33,450 nucleotides of DNA, taken from NCBI GenBank assembly GCA_900556785.1, contig USQK01000011.1:1-33450 (forward strand). The letters run 5' to 3'. The first letter of the stretch is position 1. Every line of letters begins with the position of its first letter. Positions 1 through 8,876 of the stretch are shown one piece after another. This stretch comes from an uncultured Veillonella sp. (GTDB lineage: Bacteria; Bacillota; Negativicutes; Veillonellales; Veillonellaceae). The translations under genes and the position numbers were made by a program. The notes beneath the pieces were generated by a model. It was not told the DNA's origin and made no database searches. It saw only the letters and a program-made list of their open reading frames with translations.

Positions 1-2
1 AC

Positions 3-1364
3 CAATTAAGCAAATATCAAAAAGAAGCTATTCAATTAACACAAAAGCAATTAGCTGAAAAATCTGTTCAAGATAGCAAAACATATGAGAGCAAATTGGA
101 CCTCGATGAGTCTCGTACTATAGATTTGGCATTAGCTAATAACCGTACTGCAAAACAAACTAAATGGGGTTATGAAGCTGCTAAATCTGCAGTTAGCCAA
201 GTAGCAGCAGGTAAAAACCCTAGCGTTAGCTATGGTTGGTCTGCTCAAAAAACCGGTGGTGATACTGGACGCGGTAAATCTGGTAGTCATAACTTCTCCA
301 TTAGTGCTCCTGTATTTAATCCTCAACTTGATGCAAGTATTGACTCTGCACGTTATACACGTGAAGGTACTGGCGCTAGTTATGAAGAAGCATTGCAACA
401 AGCAAAATACGATGCAATCAGTGGGTACTATACTTTGATCATGAACCGTAATCTTGTTGATGTGGCTCAACAAGCTGTTAAAGATTACCAAGGTCATGTA
501 ACAAATGTGCAAGCTCAATATAATGTTGGCTTGGTAGCTAGTTCTGATGTGTTGGCTGCTAAAACAAATCTTGCTGACTCTGAAACGAGCCTTGTTAAAG
601 CTCAAAATGCTGCAAATTTAGCAGAAGCAAGTTTAAATCAAGTCATTGCATACCCTGTACAAACGGCTATTAACACAGCAGAACATGACTTACAATATAA
701 ACCTTACAATGTTACATTAGAACAAGCTAAGGCATATGCTTTGCTTCATCGTTCTGCTCTTGTAAAATCTGCCCTTGATGTAAAATCTGCAGAAGAAGCT
801 GTAAAATCTGCTAAATCTGGTTATTTACCAACTGTAGCAGTAAAAGCAGGTCGTGGCTATGCTGATCCAGATGGTTACTTTGGAACAAGTACAAAATCTT
901 GGAGTGTAGGTGCTACTGCATCCTGGAGTTTATGGGACGGCGGTGCTACACAAAATGCTATTAAAAAAGCCAATGCACAACTTGAACAAGCGAAAGAAGC
1001 TAATTTAGCTACTGTTGATGCTGTATTATTAGCCGTACAAAAAGCATACTTGAACTTGCGTTCTGCAGAGCAAACAATCCAAAGCACTCAAACTGCAGTC
1101 GCTCAAGGTCAAGAAAGCTTCCGTATTGCTACACTTCGCTATCGTGCTGGTGTTGGTACAAACCTTGACGTTCTTGATGCGGAAACTAAATTAACAGATG
1201 CTCGTAATAACTATGTACAAGCTCTTTATAATTACAATATTAGCATTGCAGCTCTTGAACAATTGACAGGTGTTCCATTGAATACTCCAGTTGGACAAGG
1301 TGCAGAAATTATTGCAAACAGTGGTGCAGCTGAACAATTAGCACAACTTGGTGGCAATCAATAA
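3..1364 (+). CDS. tolC: TolC-family outer membrane efflux protein (5' end outside window)
   Basis: The frame is open from the first bases, so the true start and signal peptide lie upstream; 453 residues are visible. The segment starting LDLDESRTIDLALANN matches the usual beginning of the TolC fold. It is followed by two long helical, Ala/Gln-rich halves, each with the typical pattern of a coiled-coil hairpin and short barrel strands (for example SGYLPTVAVKAG in the second half). The family forms trimeric outer membrane channels joined to a periplasmic tunnel, exporting drugs or proteins with an inner membrane pump. The roughly 30 residues visible before the TolC domain are rich in Gln, Lys and Glu, which suggests an N-terminal helical extension. 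A TTG at 96 could be mistaken for the start, but the frame continues upstream with family-consistent residues. A terminator follows at once, so this gene ends its own unit. The export partner cannot be told from this window. Confidence 0.9.
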   Translation, partial: QLSKYQKEAIQLTQKQLAEKSVQDSKTYESKLDLDESRTIDLALANNRTAKQTKWGYEAAKSAVSQVAAGKNPSVSYGWSAQKTGGDTGRGKSGSHNFSISAPVFNPQLDASIDSARYTREGTGASYEEALQQAKYDAISGYYTLIMNRNLVDVAQQAVKDYQGHVTNVQAQYNVGLVASSDVLAAKTNLADSETSLVKAQNAANLAEASLNQVIAYPVQTAINTAEHDLQYKPYNVTLEQAKAYALLHRSALVKSALDVKSAEEAVKSAKSGYLPTVAVKAGRGYADPDGYFGTSTKSWSVGATASWSLWDGGATQNAIKKANAQLEQAKEANLATVDAVLLAVQKAYLNLRSAEQTIQSTQTAVAQGQESFRIATLRYRAGVGTNLDVLDAETKLTDARNNYVQALYNYNISIAALEQLTGVPLNTPVGQGAEIIANSGAAEQLAQLGGNQ

Positions 1365-1373
1365 TAGAATACT

Positions 1374-1403
1374 AAAAAAGACGACTTCGGTCGTCTTTTT
1401 TTT
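1374..1403 (+). terminator. Intrinsic terminator after the TolC-family gene
   Basis: GACGAC (1380-1385), loop TTCG, then GTCGTC (1390-1395). The stem is flanked by an A run on the left and an unbroken T run at 1396-1403 on the right. UUCG loop plus U tract is a classic rho-independent terminator. Confidence 0.93.
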
Positions 1404-1559
1404 GTTATAGATTTATAAAGCGTAAATTCATTGTATATTTTCATTTTTATGTTATGGTAATGTTTAAAATAATTTTATCTGTAGTTATTGCAGAAAATGA
1501 TTAGTAAAAAAATATATTAGTTTTATAAAATTTACCCTTAAAATACTATAGTTATTACT

Positions 1560-1588
1560 TTGTGTGTGGTAAGATTAGTATATATATT
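1560..1588 (+). promoter_or_regulatory. Candidate promoter for tamB
   Basis: TTGTGT at 1560-1565 and TATATT at 1583-1588 are separated by 17 bases, about 30 bases before the tamB start. The surrounding DNA (1404-1620) is very AT-rich, so chance matches are likely. A promoter somewhere here is expected because a strong terminator lies upstream. Confidence 0.35.
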
Positions 1589-1620
1589 TATATTATTCAT
1601 AATGTGTATGGGAGATCATT

Positions 1621-4600
1621 ATGACCCGTAAAAAGTGGTGTCTCATAGGGGCTGCAATTTTAGGCTTATCTGCAGTTGGTGCTAGTATAAACCCTATAGC
1701 TCAGACCTATGTAGCACCTATGGTTAAAGAACAAGTAAATAATGCCATAAACGGATCTGTGGACTATGATTCTCTTCGTATCAATTGGAATGGTGATGTA
1801 GTTTTATCAGATGTGGTGATTAAAGATCGGGATGGTCACTTAGTAGGGACGGCACAAGATGTAGCCGTTGGGGTTAAACTATCTGCATTACCAAGTATAA
1901 TTGGGGGTAATACATCAGGGGCAACAGCTATATCGACTGTTACTGTAGAGGCACCTGATCTTCATATATGGCAATTGAACGATGGATCTTGGAGTATAGA
2001 AAAATTAGTAAAACCATCTGATCCGAATAAATCGGGTGGTTTTGATGGTGATATTACCATTAATAATGGCCATGTAGCGCTACGTACTAAAGATGGCATT
2101 AAACGCAATGTTGAAAACCTTGATGGTACCGTTGCTCTTAATATGAGTGGTATGTCCAAAGGGGCTTTTACTGCTGATGTAGATGGTTCATCTGTCCTTG
2201 TAAATGGCAAAATAGATATGGATGATGTGTCTAATTTTGATGTGTTTGTACAAGCTGATGAAATTGATACTGCTGGTATTATGAGCTTTGTTCCGTTGCG
2301 CAAAGATCTTGTTGTAACGAAGGGGAAATTACAAGATTTACATCTCAATATTAAAAGTGAAGATGGACAATATGTTATGAGTGGCAATGTAGGCTTTAAA
2401 GGTTTAACAGGCACTTTTAAGCGAGGCAATACGATGTATACCATTACTGATGGTGAAGGTCGTATTATGTTAAATCACGACCAAATTGTCATTAGCCATA
2501 GTTCTTGGCGTATTAATGATCAAGCAGCAAAACTTAATGGTCTCATTACGTTAGGGAAAGAGGAAGAATATTTAAACCTTAATGTTGTGGCGGATAAAGT
2601 AGCGCTAGAAGCTATTACTGATGTGGGAATTACAGGTGTTGTTGGCGGTCGTGCACATATTGGCGGCACCACTGTAGCGCCTCGCGTAGATGCGACAATC
2701 GGTGGTGATGGTATTTCTTATAAAGGGTACCATGTGGACCGCGTGCAGGGAAATGTAGTATACGATAATGGATTAGTTCGCATCGATGATGCTCAATTAT
2801 CTATTGGCGCTGGCAATACTAAAGTTAAAGGTCAATACGTCGTAGATACAGGTGATTTTGACGCTGTTGCTAATGTTCATAACTTATCATTGGATACTTT
2901 CACACAAGATTTGACGATGCCTATTACAGGGACAGTTGATGGAGAAATCCATGTTTTGGGTAAGAATAATCAAGTTACAGATCTTGTAGGCGCTGTTCAG
3001 GGCCATCAGATTGGGGTCCGTGGTGTAGTGTTGGATTCTGTAAAAGCGGATCTAACCCATAGTGACAATCTTACCAATATAACTATGGTTGGGAATATGG
3101 AAACTGGATCCTTTAGTGGATATGGTTCGATTCAAAATGGTCAAGTGGATGCTACAATTTCTGGTAATGCGTTACCGTTAACATCACTTAGTTCAATCAT
3201 AGGTGACGATGTTGCTGGTACTGTTAGCACATCTATTAATGTAAAAGGCTCCTTAGATAATCCTAATGTGACTGGTACTGTATGGGGACAAGAGGTTCTT
3301 TATAAGGGCGCTCATTTTAATGATATTCATAGCGATATTACTTTGGACAATCATGTTCTAACCATTACCAATGGTCATATTGGTGACGGTAGTGGTGGTT
3401 ATGATATTACAGGTTGGTATAATATCAATACTGATGCATTAGATTTAAATGCTAAAGCTCGCGCAGTGCGTATTGAAAATTTAATTCGCCCTGTAATTGA
3501 CATTCCTATTACAGGATGGTTTGAAACCGATAACCATATAACAGGGACTGCGGCTAACCCTATTGTAGAAGGCCGAGCTCATTTATGGGATGGGTCTGCT
3601 TATGGCAAGCTTATAACTAATGCTTTTGCAAAGTATAACTATAAAAATGAAAGATTAGAGTTATATCGTTTTGACATTGAAGGTTATGGTGCGACTATTA
3701 CCGGTGGCGGTACTGTATCAAAAGAGGCTATTAATATTGATTTTGAAGGTAAGAAAATCGATATGGGGAGATTGCTCATCAATACCGACTATAAGGTGGA
3801 TGGTTTACTAGCAGGCCGTGGTACTTTAACAGGTTCTATGGATAACCCTCAGTTTAATGGTTACATTTTATCTGATGCTTTATCTATAAATGGGCAATTA
3901 TTGACTGATATTCATGGCCACGTGTATGCAGATAAATCCGTCGTAAATGTACAAGATTTTTCGTTTGCTGAATCAAATGGTGGTCGTTATGTTGCTAAAG
4001 GTGGCATGAAGCTCGATGATAGTAAACAGTTATTTGGTGTTTTAGATGTTACCAATGGTAGTGTAAAGAACTTATTGGCTTTATTAGATCGAGCTGATGA
4101 GCACCTCGATGGTCAATTAAATGGCTCTGTTGAAATTGGAGGTACGAAGGACAATCCAAGTGTTATTGTAAATGGTAAAATTAACGATGTTACTATTGAT
4201 GATAAGGTTGTCGGTGATGCAACAATTGATGCTAGCCTAGCTAATCGTAAGTTTAAAATTACCACTTTAAAACTACCTGTTGGTGAGGGCCTCATTGCTA
4301 TGGGGGGTACTTTGGATCTCGATGGACAAGCTGATTTACAAGTAGCCTTAAAGGATGTCGACATAGTGCCATTCTTACCACTTGTAGGTAAGGATATTCA
4401 AGCAACAGGCTGGGTAACAGGTGTTGTGAATGTTACTGGAGAAACGAAAAATCCTAAGGTGGAATTATCTGGTGCAGTAGAGTCCGGTTCGTTCAATGGA
4501 ATTGGTATTGATGAAGGTTTCGTATTAGCTACAATGCAAGATCATGTCATTCAAATCCAACGTATTCAAGGCGCTAAAGGAGGCTATAAGCTCAGTATTT

Positions 4601-5907
4601 ATGGTAAAATTCCATTGGCGGCTCTTTATACATCTGGTTATTTAGAAGCTAGTGATGCTAAATCTATGGATGTAACAATTGACTTTAACGAAGCAGATAT
4701 GGCTGTTATTCCTCTTGTTACTACTAGTGTTAAAGATGCAACGGGGCCGTTAAAGGGTGCAATTAGGCTTACAGGGACTATAGACCAACCTGAGGCATAC
4801 GGCACAGTATCTGTACGTAATGGTACTATGAAATTGGCCAATGTAGATAATGAAATTACTAGTATTGACGGAGACTTAATTTTCTCTGGACAACAAGGGG
4901 ATTTCCAATCTCGTATCAATATGGGGAAAGGTAGTGCTGGTTTAGCGGCTAAGGTAAATTGGTCTGGTCATGAGCTTACCAACTATAAGGCTGCCCTTCA
5001 ACTTGATGGACTCGATGTTCGTAGTGAATATGTGAGAGGCCCATTAAATGGCGAACTTTACATTGCGGAACGTGATGGATTACCTACCTTGATAGGTAAT
5101 TTGGATCTAGAAAACATCCAATTTAAGATTCCTCTTTCCTTGCAGTCTAGTGAAAGCAACACCAACATGGGCGTAGATGTTAATATTCATGCTGGCAAGG
5201 GTGTGCGCCTATATGATCGTACTCTATACAATATGTTCATAGGTGGTGATGTTCATTTCGGTGGTACATTGCAAAATCCTACTGCTAGTGGCCAGTTCGA
5301 TGTTAAATCTGGTACGTTCAAATACTTAAGTCATGTATTTAATATTACAAAGGGGAATGCACACTTTGTAGGAGGCTCCTATTTACCAAACTTACAATTA
5401 GAGGCTGAAACGAATGTAAGCAACTACAATATTATGCTTGGTGTAAAAGGGACTGTAGATCATATGGATCTTACTTTGTCGTCCAATCCTAACTTATCTA
5501 GAAAGCAAATTATTTCCATGTTGACCTTTGGTCGTGGTGCAGATTCTAATAGTAGTACATTGACAAATGATGATGTGAATGCTGTTGCTACAGCAGGTCT
5601 TCAAATGTTTGCTTTTGGCTATGTGCAAGATGCATTGCAAAATACATTAGGTTTAGATAGGATTAATATTACGACAGGCTCCATTGATCCTGATGAACCG
5701 ACTAATAGGGAAACAGCAGGTAATTACAATATTGAAATTGGCAAGTATATTGTGCCAAAGGTAATGCTTACTTATTCTCAAGGTATTAATAATAAACAAA
5801 ATAAATATGGTGTTGAGTATTCTGTAAAACGAAACCTCAAGTTTACTGCATGGCGTACATCGCAAGGAAACAATTATTTAGGTGGTCGTTGGACAAGAAG
5901 CTTCTAA
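1621..5907 (+). CDS. tamB: TamB-family translocation/assembly module protein (AsmA-like, DUF490)
   Basis: The 1428-residue length is typical of TamB. Residues about 5-27 are a hydrophobic signal anchor after MTRKK. The rest is a long run of beta-strand-rich repeats of the kind that form the hydrophobic-grooved beta-taco of AsmA-like proteins. The C-terminal third (about 1090-1428) has the features of the TamB/DUF490 domain and ends in an aromatic residue after GGRWTRSF. Family members are anchored in the inner membrane and span the periplasm; in Proteobacteria they work with TamA in outer membrane protein insertion and are implicated in phospholipid transport. Here bamA follows directly and no tamA is present, so partnership with BamA is a reasonable inference. 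The ATG has GGGAG at 1610-1614. No frameshift or internal stop is seen. Confidence 0.93.
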   Translation: MTRKKWCLIGAAILGLSAVGASINPIAQTYVAPMVKEQVNNAINGSVDYDSLRINWNGDVVLSDVVIKDRDGHLVGTAQDVAVGVKLSALPSIIGGNTSGATAISTVTVEAPDLHIWQLNDGSWSIEKLVKPSDPNKSGGFDGDITINNGHVALRTKDGIKRNVENLDGTVALNMSGMSKGAFTADVDGSSVLVNGKIDMDDVSNFDVFVQADEIDTAGIMSFVPLRKDLVVTKGKLQDLHLNIKSEDGQYVMSGNVGFKGLTGTFKRGNTMYTITDGEGRIMLNHDQIVISHSSWRINDQAAKLNGLITLGKEEEYLNLNVVADKVALEAITDVGITGVVGGRAHIGGTTVAPRVDATIGGDGISYKGYHVDRVQGNVVYDNGLVRIDDAQLSIGAGNTKVKGQYVVDTGDFDAVANVHNLSLDTFTQDLTMPITGTVDGEIHVLGKNNQVTDLVGAVQGHQIGVRGVVLDSVKADLTHSDNLTNITMVGNMETGSFSGYGSIQNGQVDATISGNALPLTSLSSIIGDDVAGTVSTSINVKGSLDNPNVTGTVWGQEVLYKGAHFNDIHSDITLDNHVLTITNGHIGDGSGGYDITGWYNINTDALDLNAKARAVRIENLIRPVIDIPITGWFETDNHITGTAANPIVEGRAHLWDGSAYGKLITNAFAKYNYKNERLELYRFDIEGYGATITGGGTVSKEAINIDFEGKKIDMGRLLINTDYKVDGLLAGRGTLTGSMDNPQFNGYILSDALSINGQLLTDIHGHVYADKSVVNVQDFSFAESNGGRYVAKGGMKLDDSKQLFGVLDVTNGSVKNLLALLDRADEHLDGQLNGSVEIGGTKDNPSVIVNGKINDVTIDDKVVGDATIDASLANRKFKITTLKLPVGEGLIAMGGTLDLDGQADLQVALKDVDIVPFLPLVGKDIQATGWVTGVVNVTGETKNPKVELSGAVESGSFNGIGIDEGFVLATMQDHVIQIQRIQGAKGGYKLSIYGKIPLAALYTSGYLEASDAKSMDVTIDFNEADMAVIPLVTTSVKDATGPLKGAIRLTGTIDQPEAYGTVSVRNGTMKLANVDNEITSIDGDLIFSGQQGDFQSRINMGKGSAGLAAKVNWSGHELTNYKAALQLDGLDVRSEYVRGPLNGELYIAERDGLPTLIGNLDLENIQFKIPLSLQSSESNTNMGVDVNIHAGKGVRLYDRTLYNMFIGGDVHFGGTLQNPTASGQFDVKSGTFKYLSHVFNITKGNAHFVGGSYLPNLQLEAETNVSNYNIMLGVKGTVDHMDLTLSSNPNLSRKQIISMLTFGRGADSNSSTLTNDDVNAVATAGLQMFAFGYVQDALQNTLGLDRINITTGSIDPDEPTNRETAGNYNIEIGKYIVPKVMLTYSQGINNKQNKYGVEYSVKRNLKFTAWRTSQGNNYLGGRWTRSF

Positions 5908-5911
5908 GTTT

Positions 5912-5956
5912 ATGACTAGAGTGTGCAAATCCCATGGGTATGCACATTCTAGTCAT
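5912..5956 (+). terminator. Long hairpin between tamB and bamA, without a U tract
   Basis: ATGACTAGAGTGTGCA (5912-5927) pairs over 16 positions, with one G-T wobble, with TGCACATTCTAGTCAT (5941-5956). The loop is 13 bases. The following bases, ATTAATTTC, are not a proper T run, so this may be a weak or rho-assisted terminator, or an RNA processing or stability element at the 3' end of the tamB message. Confidence 0.6.
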
Positions 5957-6005
5957 ATTAATTTCATAAAATTTGTTTAATATAGTACTCATTCCAAGCA
6001 ATTTA

Positions 6006-6014
6006 TGCTATAAT
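6006..6014 (+). promoter_or_regulatory. Extended -10 promoter element for bamA
   Basis: TGCTATAAT at 6006-6014 is a perfect TATAAT with the TGn extension, 70 bases before the bamA start. No good -35 box sits at the correct distance, which an extended -10 can tolerate. Its place just after the tamB hairpin supports a separate bamA transcript. Confidence 0.5.
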
Positions 6015-6083
6015 GATAAAGATTTATTAGTCTTTATAAATAAGATGTAAACTCTTTATGGGGATGAGTTCTAGGAGGAATTT

Positions 6084-8252
6084 ATGTTTAAACCAAAAGC
6101 TTATAAAAGTATGCTTGCAGCGTCCGTGTTGACCGCTGTCATGGGGACAGGCAGTGTATTTGCTGCTGAGGTACAAGCTGGCTATACTCCAGATTTAAAT
6201 AGCACAACGACGACTAATGCTGCTACAACAAATGATGCAGCTACTACACAAGCTGTTTATAATGCTGATGCAACTACTACAACTATACAAGATGAAACTG
6301 ATGCAGCTATCTTAGCTGCTCGTGGTGATACGACTATATCTAGTGACGGCACTGTAGTAAAAGGTTCTGATGGAACTGTTACAGTCAATAATGCTGCTTT
6401 AAAAACTGATGATAAACAAGTAAAAATGGTATCTAAAACTACTGGTGGTACTGATCTTGATAAGGCTGCTGAAAATGGCCAAACTCAAGCTGTTACAACA
6501 GTAGAAGCACAATATGTTACATCTGCTAGTGCAGAATCTGTTAATCCTTACGTAGGTAAATTGATTACCGGTTTATCTATATCTGGCGTTACAGCTGAAC
6601 AGCAAGCAAATTTGTTGCCAATTTTAACTGAAAAAGTTGGCGATGCCGTATCTGTTGATGGCGTATTTAAAGATGTAACTAATCTTGGTAATACTGGTTA
6701 CTTCTCCGAAGTAAATCCTGTATTCACTTCCGTGCCTGAAGGCGTAAAATTGGACTTTGCCGTAACAGTAAATCCAGTTACTACTGGCGTTTCCTTTGAA
6801 GGTAATACTGTATATTCCTCCGAAGTATTGACTAAGTTCATGGACATTCAACCAGGTCAAGTTCTTAACTCTGTATCCGTAGGGCAAAAAGTTCAAGGCA
6901 TTAATGCTGCATATGCTCGCGATGGCTATATGTTAGCACATGTTGATGGTGTCCGTGTAGATGACCAAGGCGTACTTCATATACACATTGTTGAAGGTAT
7001 CGTAGAAGATATCATTCCAGCAGGTAACAAGAAAACCCGCAATAAAGTTATTACTCGTGAATTTGTTCAAAAGAAAGGAAAACCTTTTAATAAATTCTTG
7101 GTACGTCGTTCTGTAGAACGCGTATATAACTTAGGTTTCTTTGATGACGTAAACGTTCGTATGTTGCCAGGTGAACAAGATCCAAATAATGTAATTATTG
7201 AAATCGATGTATTGGAACATAAGACTGGTACCATCACATTAGGTGCTGGTTACTCTAAATCTGATGGGTTGATGGGTATTGTTGAATTCGGTGAAGATAA
7301 CTTCCGTGGTACTGGCGATAAATTTAAAGTTCACTGGGAAATCGGTGGTAAGAAAAAATATAAGAACTACCAAATCTCCTACTTGAAACCTTGGATCGAT
7401 AGCAAAGGTACATCCCTTGGCTTCTCCTTCTTCAACCGCGAAGATGAATACACAGATTACAATGAAGATGGTAATGAAGTAGCAGAATACAATAAGAAAT
7501 CTCGTGGTTTCAATATTTCCTTCGGTCGTCAAACTGGGGAATATACTCGTGATTACTTGACATTAGAATCCCGTAAAGATTCTTATAAATGGGATGATGA
7601 TGATAGCTCTGGTTTCCGTTATGATAAAAATGCGGGTAAAGGTACAAACTGGGATAATGGTTCCTATAACTTCGCATCTGACAACTATGTAAAAAATAAC
7701 TTCGGTCGCATTAACTCTGTAACATGGCAAAAAGTATACGATTCTCGCGATAATATCTATGAACCAACTCGTGGTCGTCGTATTTCCTATACTACACAAT
7801 GGGCTGGTCATGGTTTGGGCGGTGACTTCGACTTCTACAAATTCACAGCTGAAACTCGTATGTACAAGAAATTGGGTGCTAAAAATGTATTGGCATTCCG
7901 TGCACGTGCTGGTTTCATCCAAGGTGATGCTCCTTATAGCCAATTGTTCACATTGGGCGGTGCTGATTCCTTACGTGGTTATGAAGATGATCAATTCCGT
8001 GGTAAAAAGATGTACAATGCTACATTGGAATTCCGTTTCCCAATTGTTAAGAAAGTTAGTGGTGTGTTATTCGGTGATATTGGTGATGCATGGGATGCAC
8101 CAAATGTTACATGGTATAACAGCAAAAAATCCTTTAACTATGGCGTTGGTGCTGGTGTTCGTATTACAACTCCAATTGGTCCTGTTAAACTTGACTATGG
8201 CGTGGGTAAACACAAAAATAAATTCCACTTCAGCTTCGGTACACAATTCTAA
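6084..8252 (+). CDS. bamA: BamA, outer membrane protein assembly factor (Omp85 family)
   Basis: This 722-residue Omp85 protein inserts beta-barrel proteins into the outer membrane. A signal peptide covers about residues 1-28 (cleavage near VFAA). A Thr/Ala/Asp-rich, probably disordered segment follows to about residue 150. I see three POTRA-like units (about 159-230, 231-305 and 306-379; the second and third carry the GN...-type starts and the Y-x-x-x-GY / YNLGFF motifs), then a 16-strand-type barrel from about 380 ending in Phe (FGTQF). The L6 lock motif, VRGF/Y in relatives, is LRGY at residues 630-633. E. coli BamA has five POTRA domains, so this is a shortened arm with a long linker. The ATG is set by AGGAGGAA at 6073-6080. 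tamB lies upstream and skp-like genes downstream. The three-POTRA count is by eye. Confidence 0.96.
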   Translation: MFKPKAYKSMLAASVLTAVMGTGSVFAAEVQAGYTPDLNSTTTTNAATTNDAATTQAVYNADATTTTIQDETDAAILAARGDTTISSDGTVVKGSDGTVTVNNAALKTDDKQVKMVSKTTGGTDLDKAAENGQTQAVTTVEAQYVTSASAESVNPYVGKLITGLSISGVTAEQQANLLPILTEKVGDAVSVDGVFKDVTNLGNTGYFSEVNPVFTSVPEGVKLDFAVTVNPVTTGVSFEGNTVYSSEVLTKFMDIQPGQVLNSVSVGQKVQGINAAYARDGYMLAHVDGVRVDDQGVLHIHIVEGIVEDIIPAGNKKTRNKVITREFVQKKGKPFNKFLVRRSVERVYNLGFFDDVNVRMLPGEQDPNNVIIEIDVLEHKTGTITLGAGYSKSDGLMGIVEFGEDNFRGTGDKFKVHWEIGGKKKYKNYQISYLKPWIDSKGTSLGFSFFNREDEYTDYNEDGNEVAEYNKKSRGFNISFGRQTGEYTRDYLTLESRKDSYKWDDDDSSGFRYDKNAGKGTNWDNGSYNFASDNYVKNNFGRINSVTWQKVYDSRDNIYEPTRGRRISYTTQWAGHGLGGDFDFYKFTAETRMYKKLGAKNVLAFRARAGFIQGDAPYSQLFTLGGADSLRGYEDDQFRGKKMYNATLEFRFPIVKKVSGVLFGDIGDAWDAPNVTWYNSKKSFNYGVGAGVRITTPIGPVKLDYGVGKHKNKFHFSFGTQF

Positions 8253-8268
8253 TATAGTAAATGTATAT

Positions 8269-8300
8269 GGTGAAGGCCTCTTTTTAAAGAGGCTTTCACC
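8269..8300 (+). terminator. Hairpin between bamA and the first ompH gene (attenuator-like)
   Basis: GGTGAAGGCCTC (8269-8280) pairs with GAGGCTTTCACC (8289-8300) with one wobble around an 8-base loop. There is no T run after it, so termination is probably partial. It could lower expression of the chaperone genes relative to bamA, or protect the bamA mRNA end. A second small hairpin, GCATC-CTTT-GATGC, lies at 8315-8328. Confidence 0.5.
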
Positions 8301-8358
8301 AATATCTCTATATGGCATCCTTTGATGCAGTGATTTAAAGAAATGAGGGCACTCTATT

Positions 8359-8847
8359 ATGATGCGAATGATGAACAACAAGGCGAATGTAAAGATTTTT
8401 TCCATCGTCATTGCTGCAATTTTTATTGTTGGTATTGGTGCGTTAGCTTATACGCAAATGGCTTCGCCTAGTAGTAATAGTGGGACTAGTACTATTGGGG
8501 TTATCGATACATCTCGTATGTTGTCTCAAGATAATCCAATTTATATCTCTGCAGCTCAAGAGTATATGAGCTATCAAAGCCAATTACAACAAGAAACGCA
8601 AGCTAAAATTGATGCAGCACAAGATGATGCTACTAAACAAAAAATCGCTGAAGAAGCGCGTCAAAACCTAGCTAAAAAAGATCAAGAAATTGCTAAATCC
8701 GTTCAAGATAAAGCTATGGAGGCTGCAAAAGCGGTTGGTGATGCTAAGGGTCTTAGCGTTGTTATGACTAAAGATACTGTACTATATGGCGGTGTTGACA
8801 TTACAGATCAAGTATTGAAAAAACTAGCTACTGATGCAAAAAAATAA
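8359..8847 (+). CDS. OmpH/Skp-family periplasmic chaperone, first copy
   Basis: This 162-residue protein has the size of Skp (about 160). Residues about 13-33 are strongly hydrophobic and end in ALAYTQMA, which could be a cleaved signal peptide (after ALA) or a membrane anchor. The mature part begins with IGVIDTSRML, the beta-strand start typical of OmpH proteins. It continues with a Gln/Ala/Lys-rich helical arm (about 60-125) and ends with strand LSVVMTKDTVLYGGVDITD, the family's C-terminal signature. Skp trimers hold unfolded outer membrane proteins and deliver them to BamA. The gene follows bamA, as in many Proteobacteria, and is the first of three consecutive relatives. ATG 8359 lies about 9 bases after a GAGGG element; other in-frame ATGs follow within 12 bases, so the exact start is uncertain by a few codons. 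Confidence 0.82.
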   Translation: MMRMMNNKANVKIFSIVIAAIFIVGIGALAYTQMASPSSNSGTSTIGVIDTSRMLSQDNPIYISAAQEYMSYQSQLQQETQAKIDAAQDDATKQKIAEEARQNLAKKDQEIAKSVQDKAMEAAKAVGDAKGLSVVMTKDTVLYGGVDITDQVLKKLATDAKK

Positions 8848-8876
8848 ACTGTAGTTCTATGTAAGGGAGAACGACA

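Noticed and set aside
132..605. Open frame of 157 codons on the minus strand inside the TolC-family gene
   Set aside because: Cys/Ser/Thr/Ile-rich composition typical of antisense translation, no ribosome binding site, and it fully overlaps a well-supported gene.
7759..8325. Plus-strand frame of 188 codons overlapping the end of bamA
   Set aside because: It is the shifted frame of the bamA barrel with Val/Leu-rich noise composition; bamA motifs (LRGY, terminal Phe) are in the other frame.
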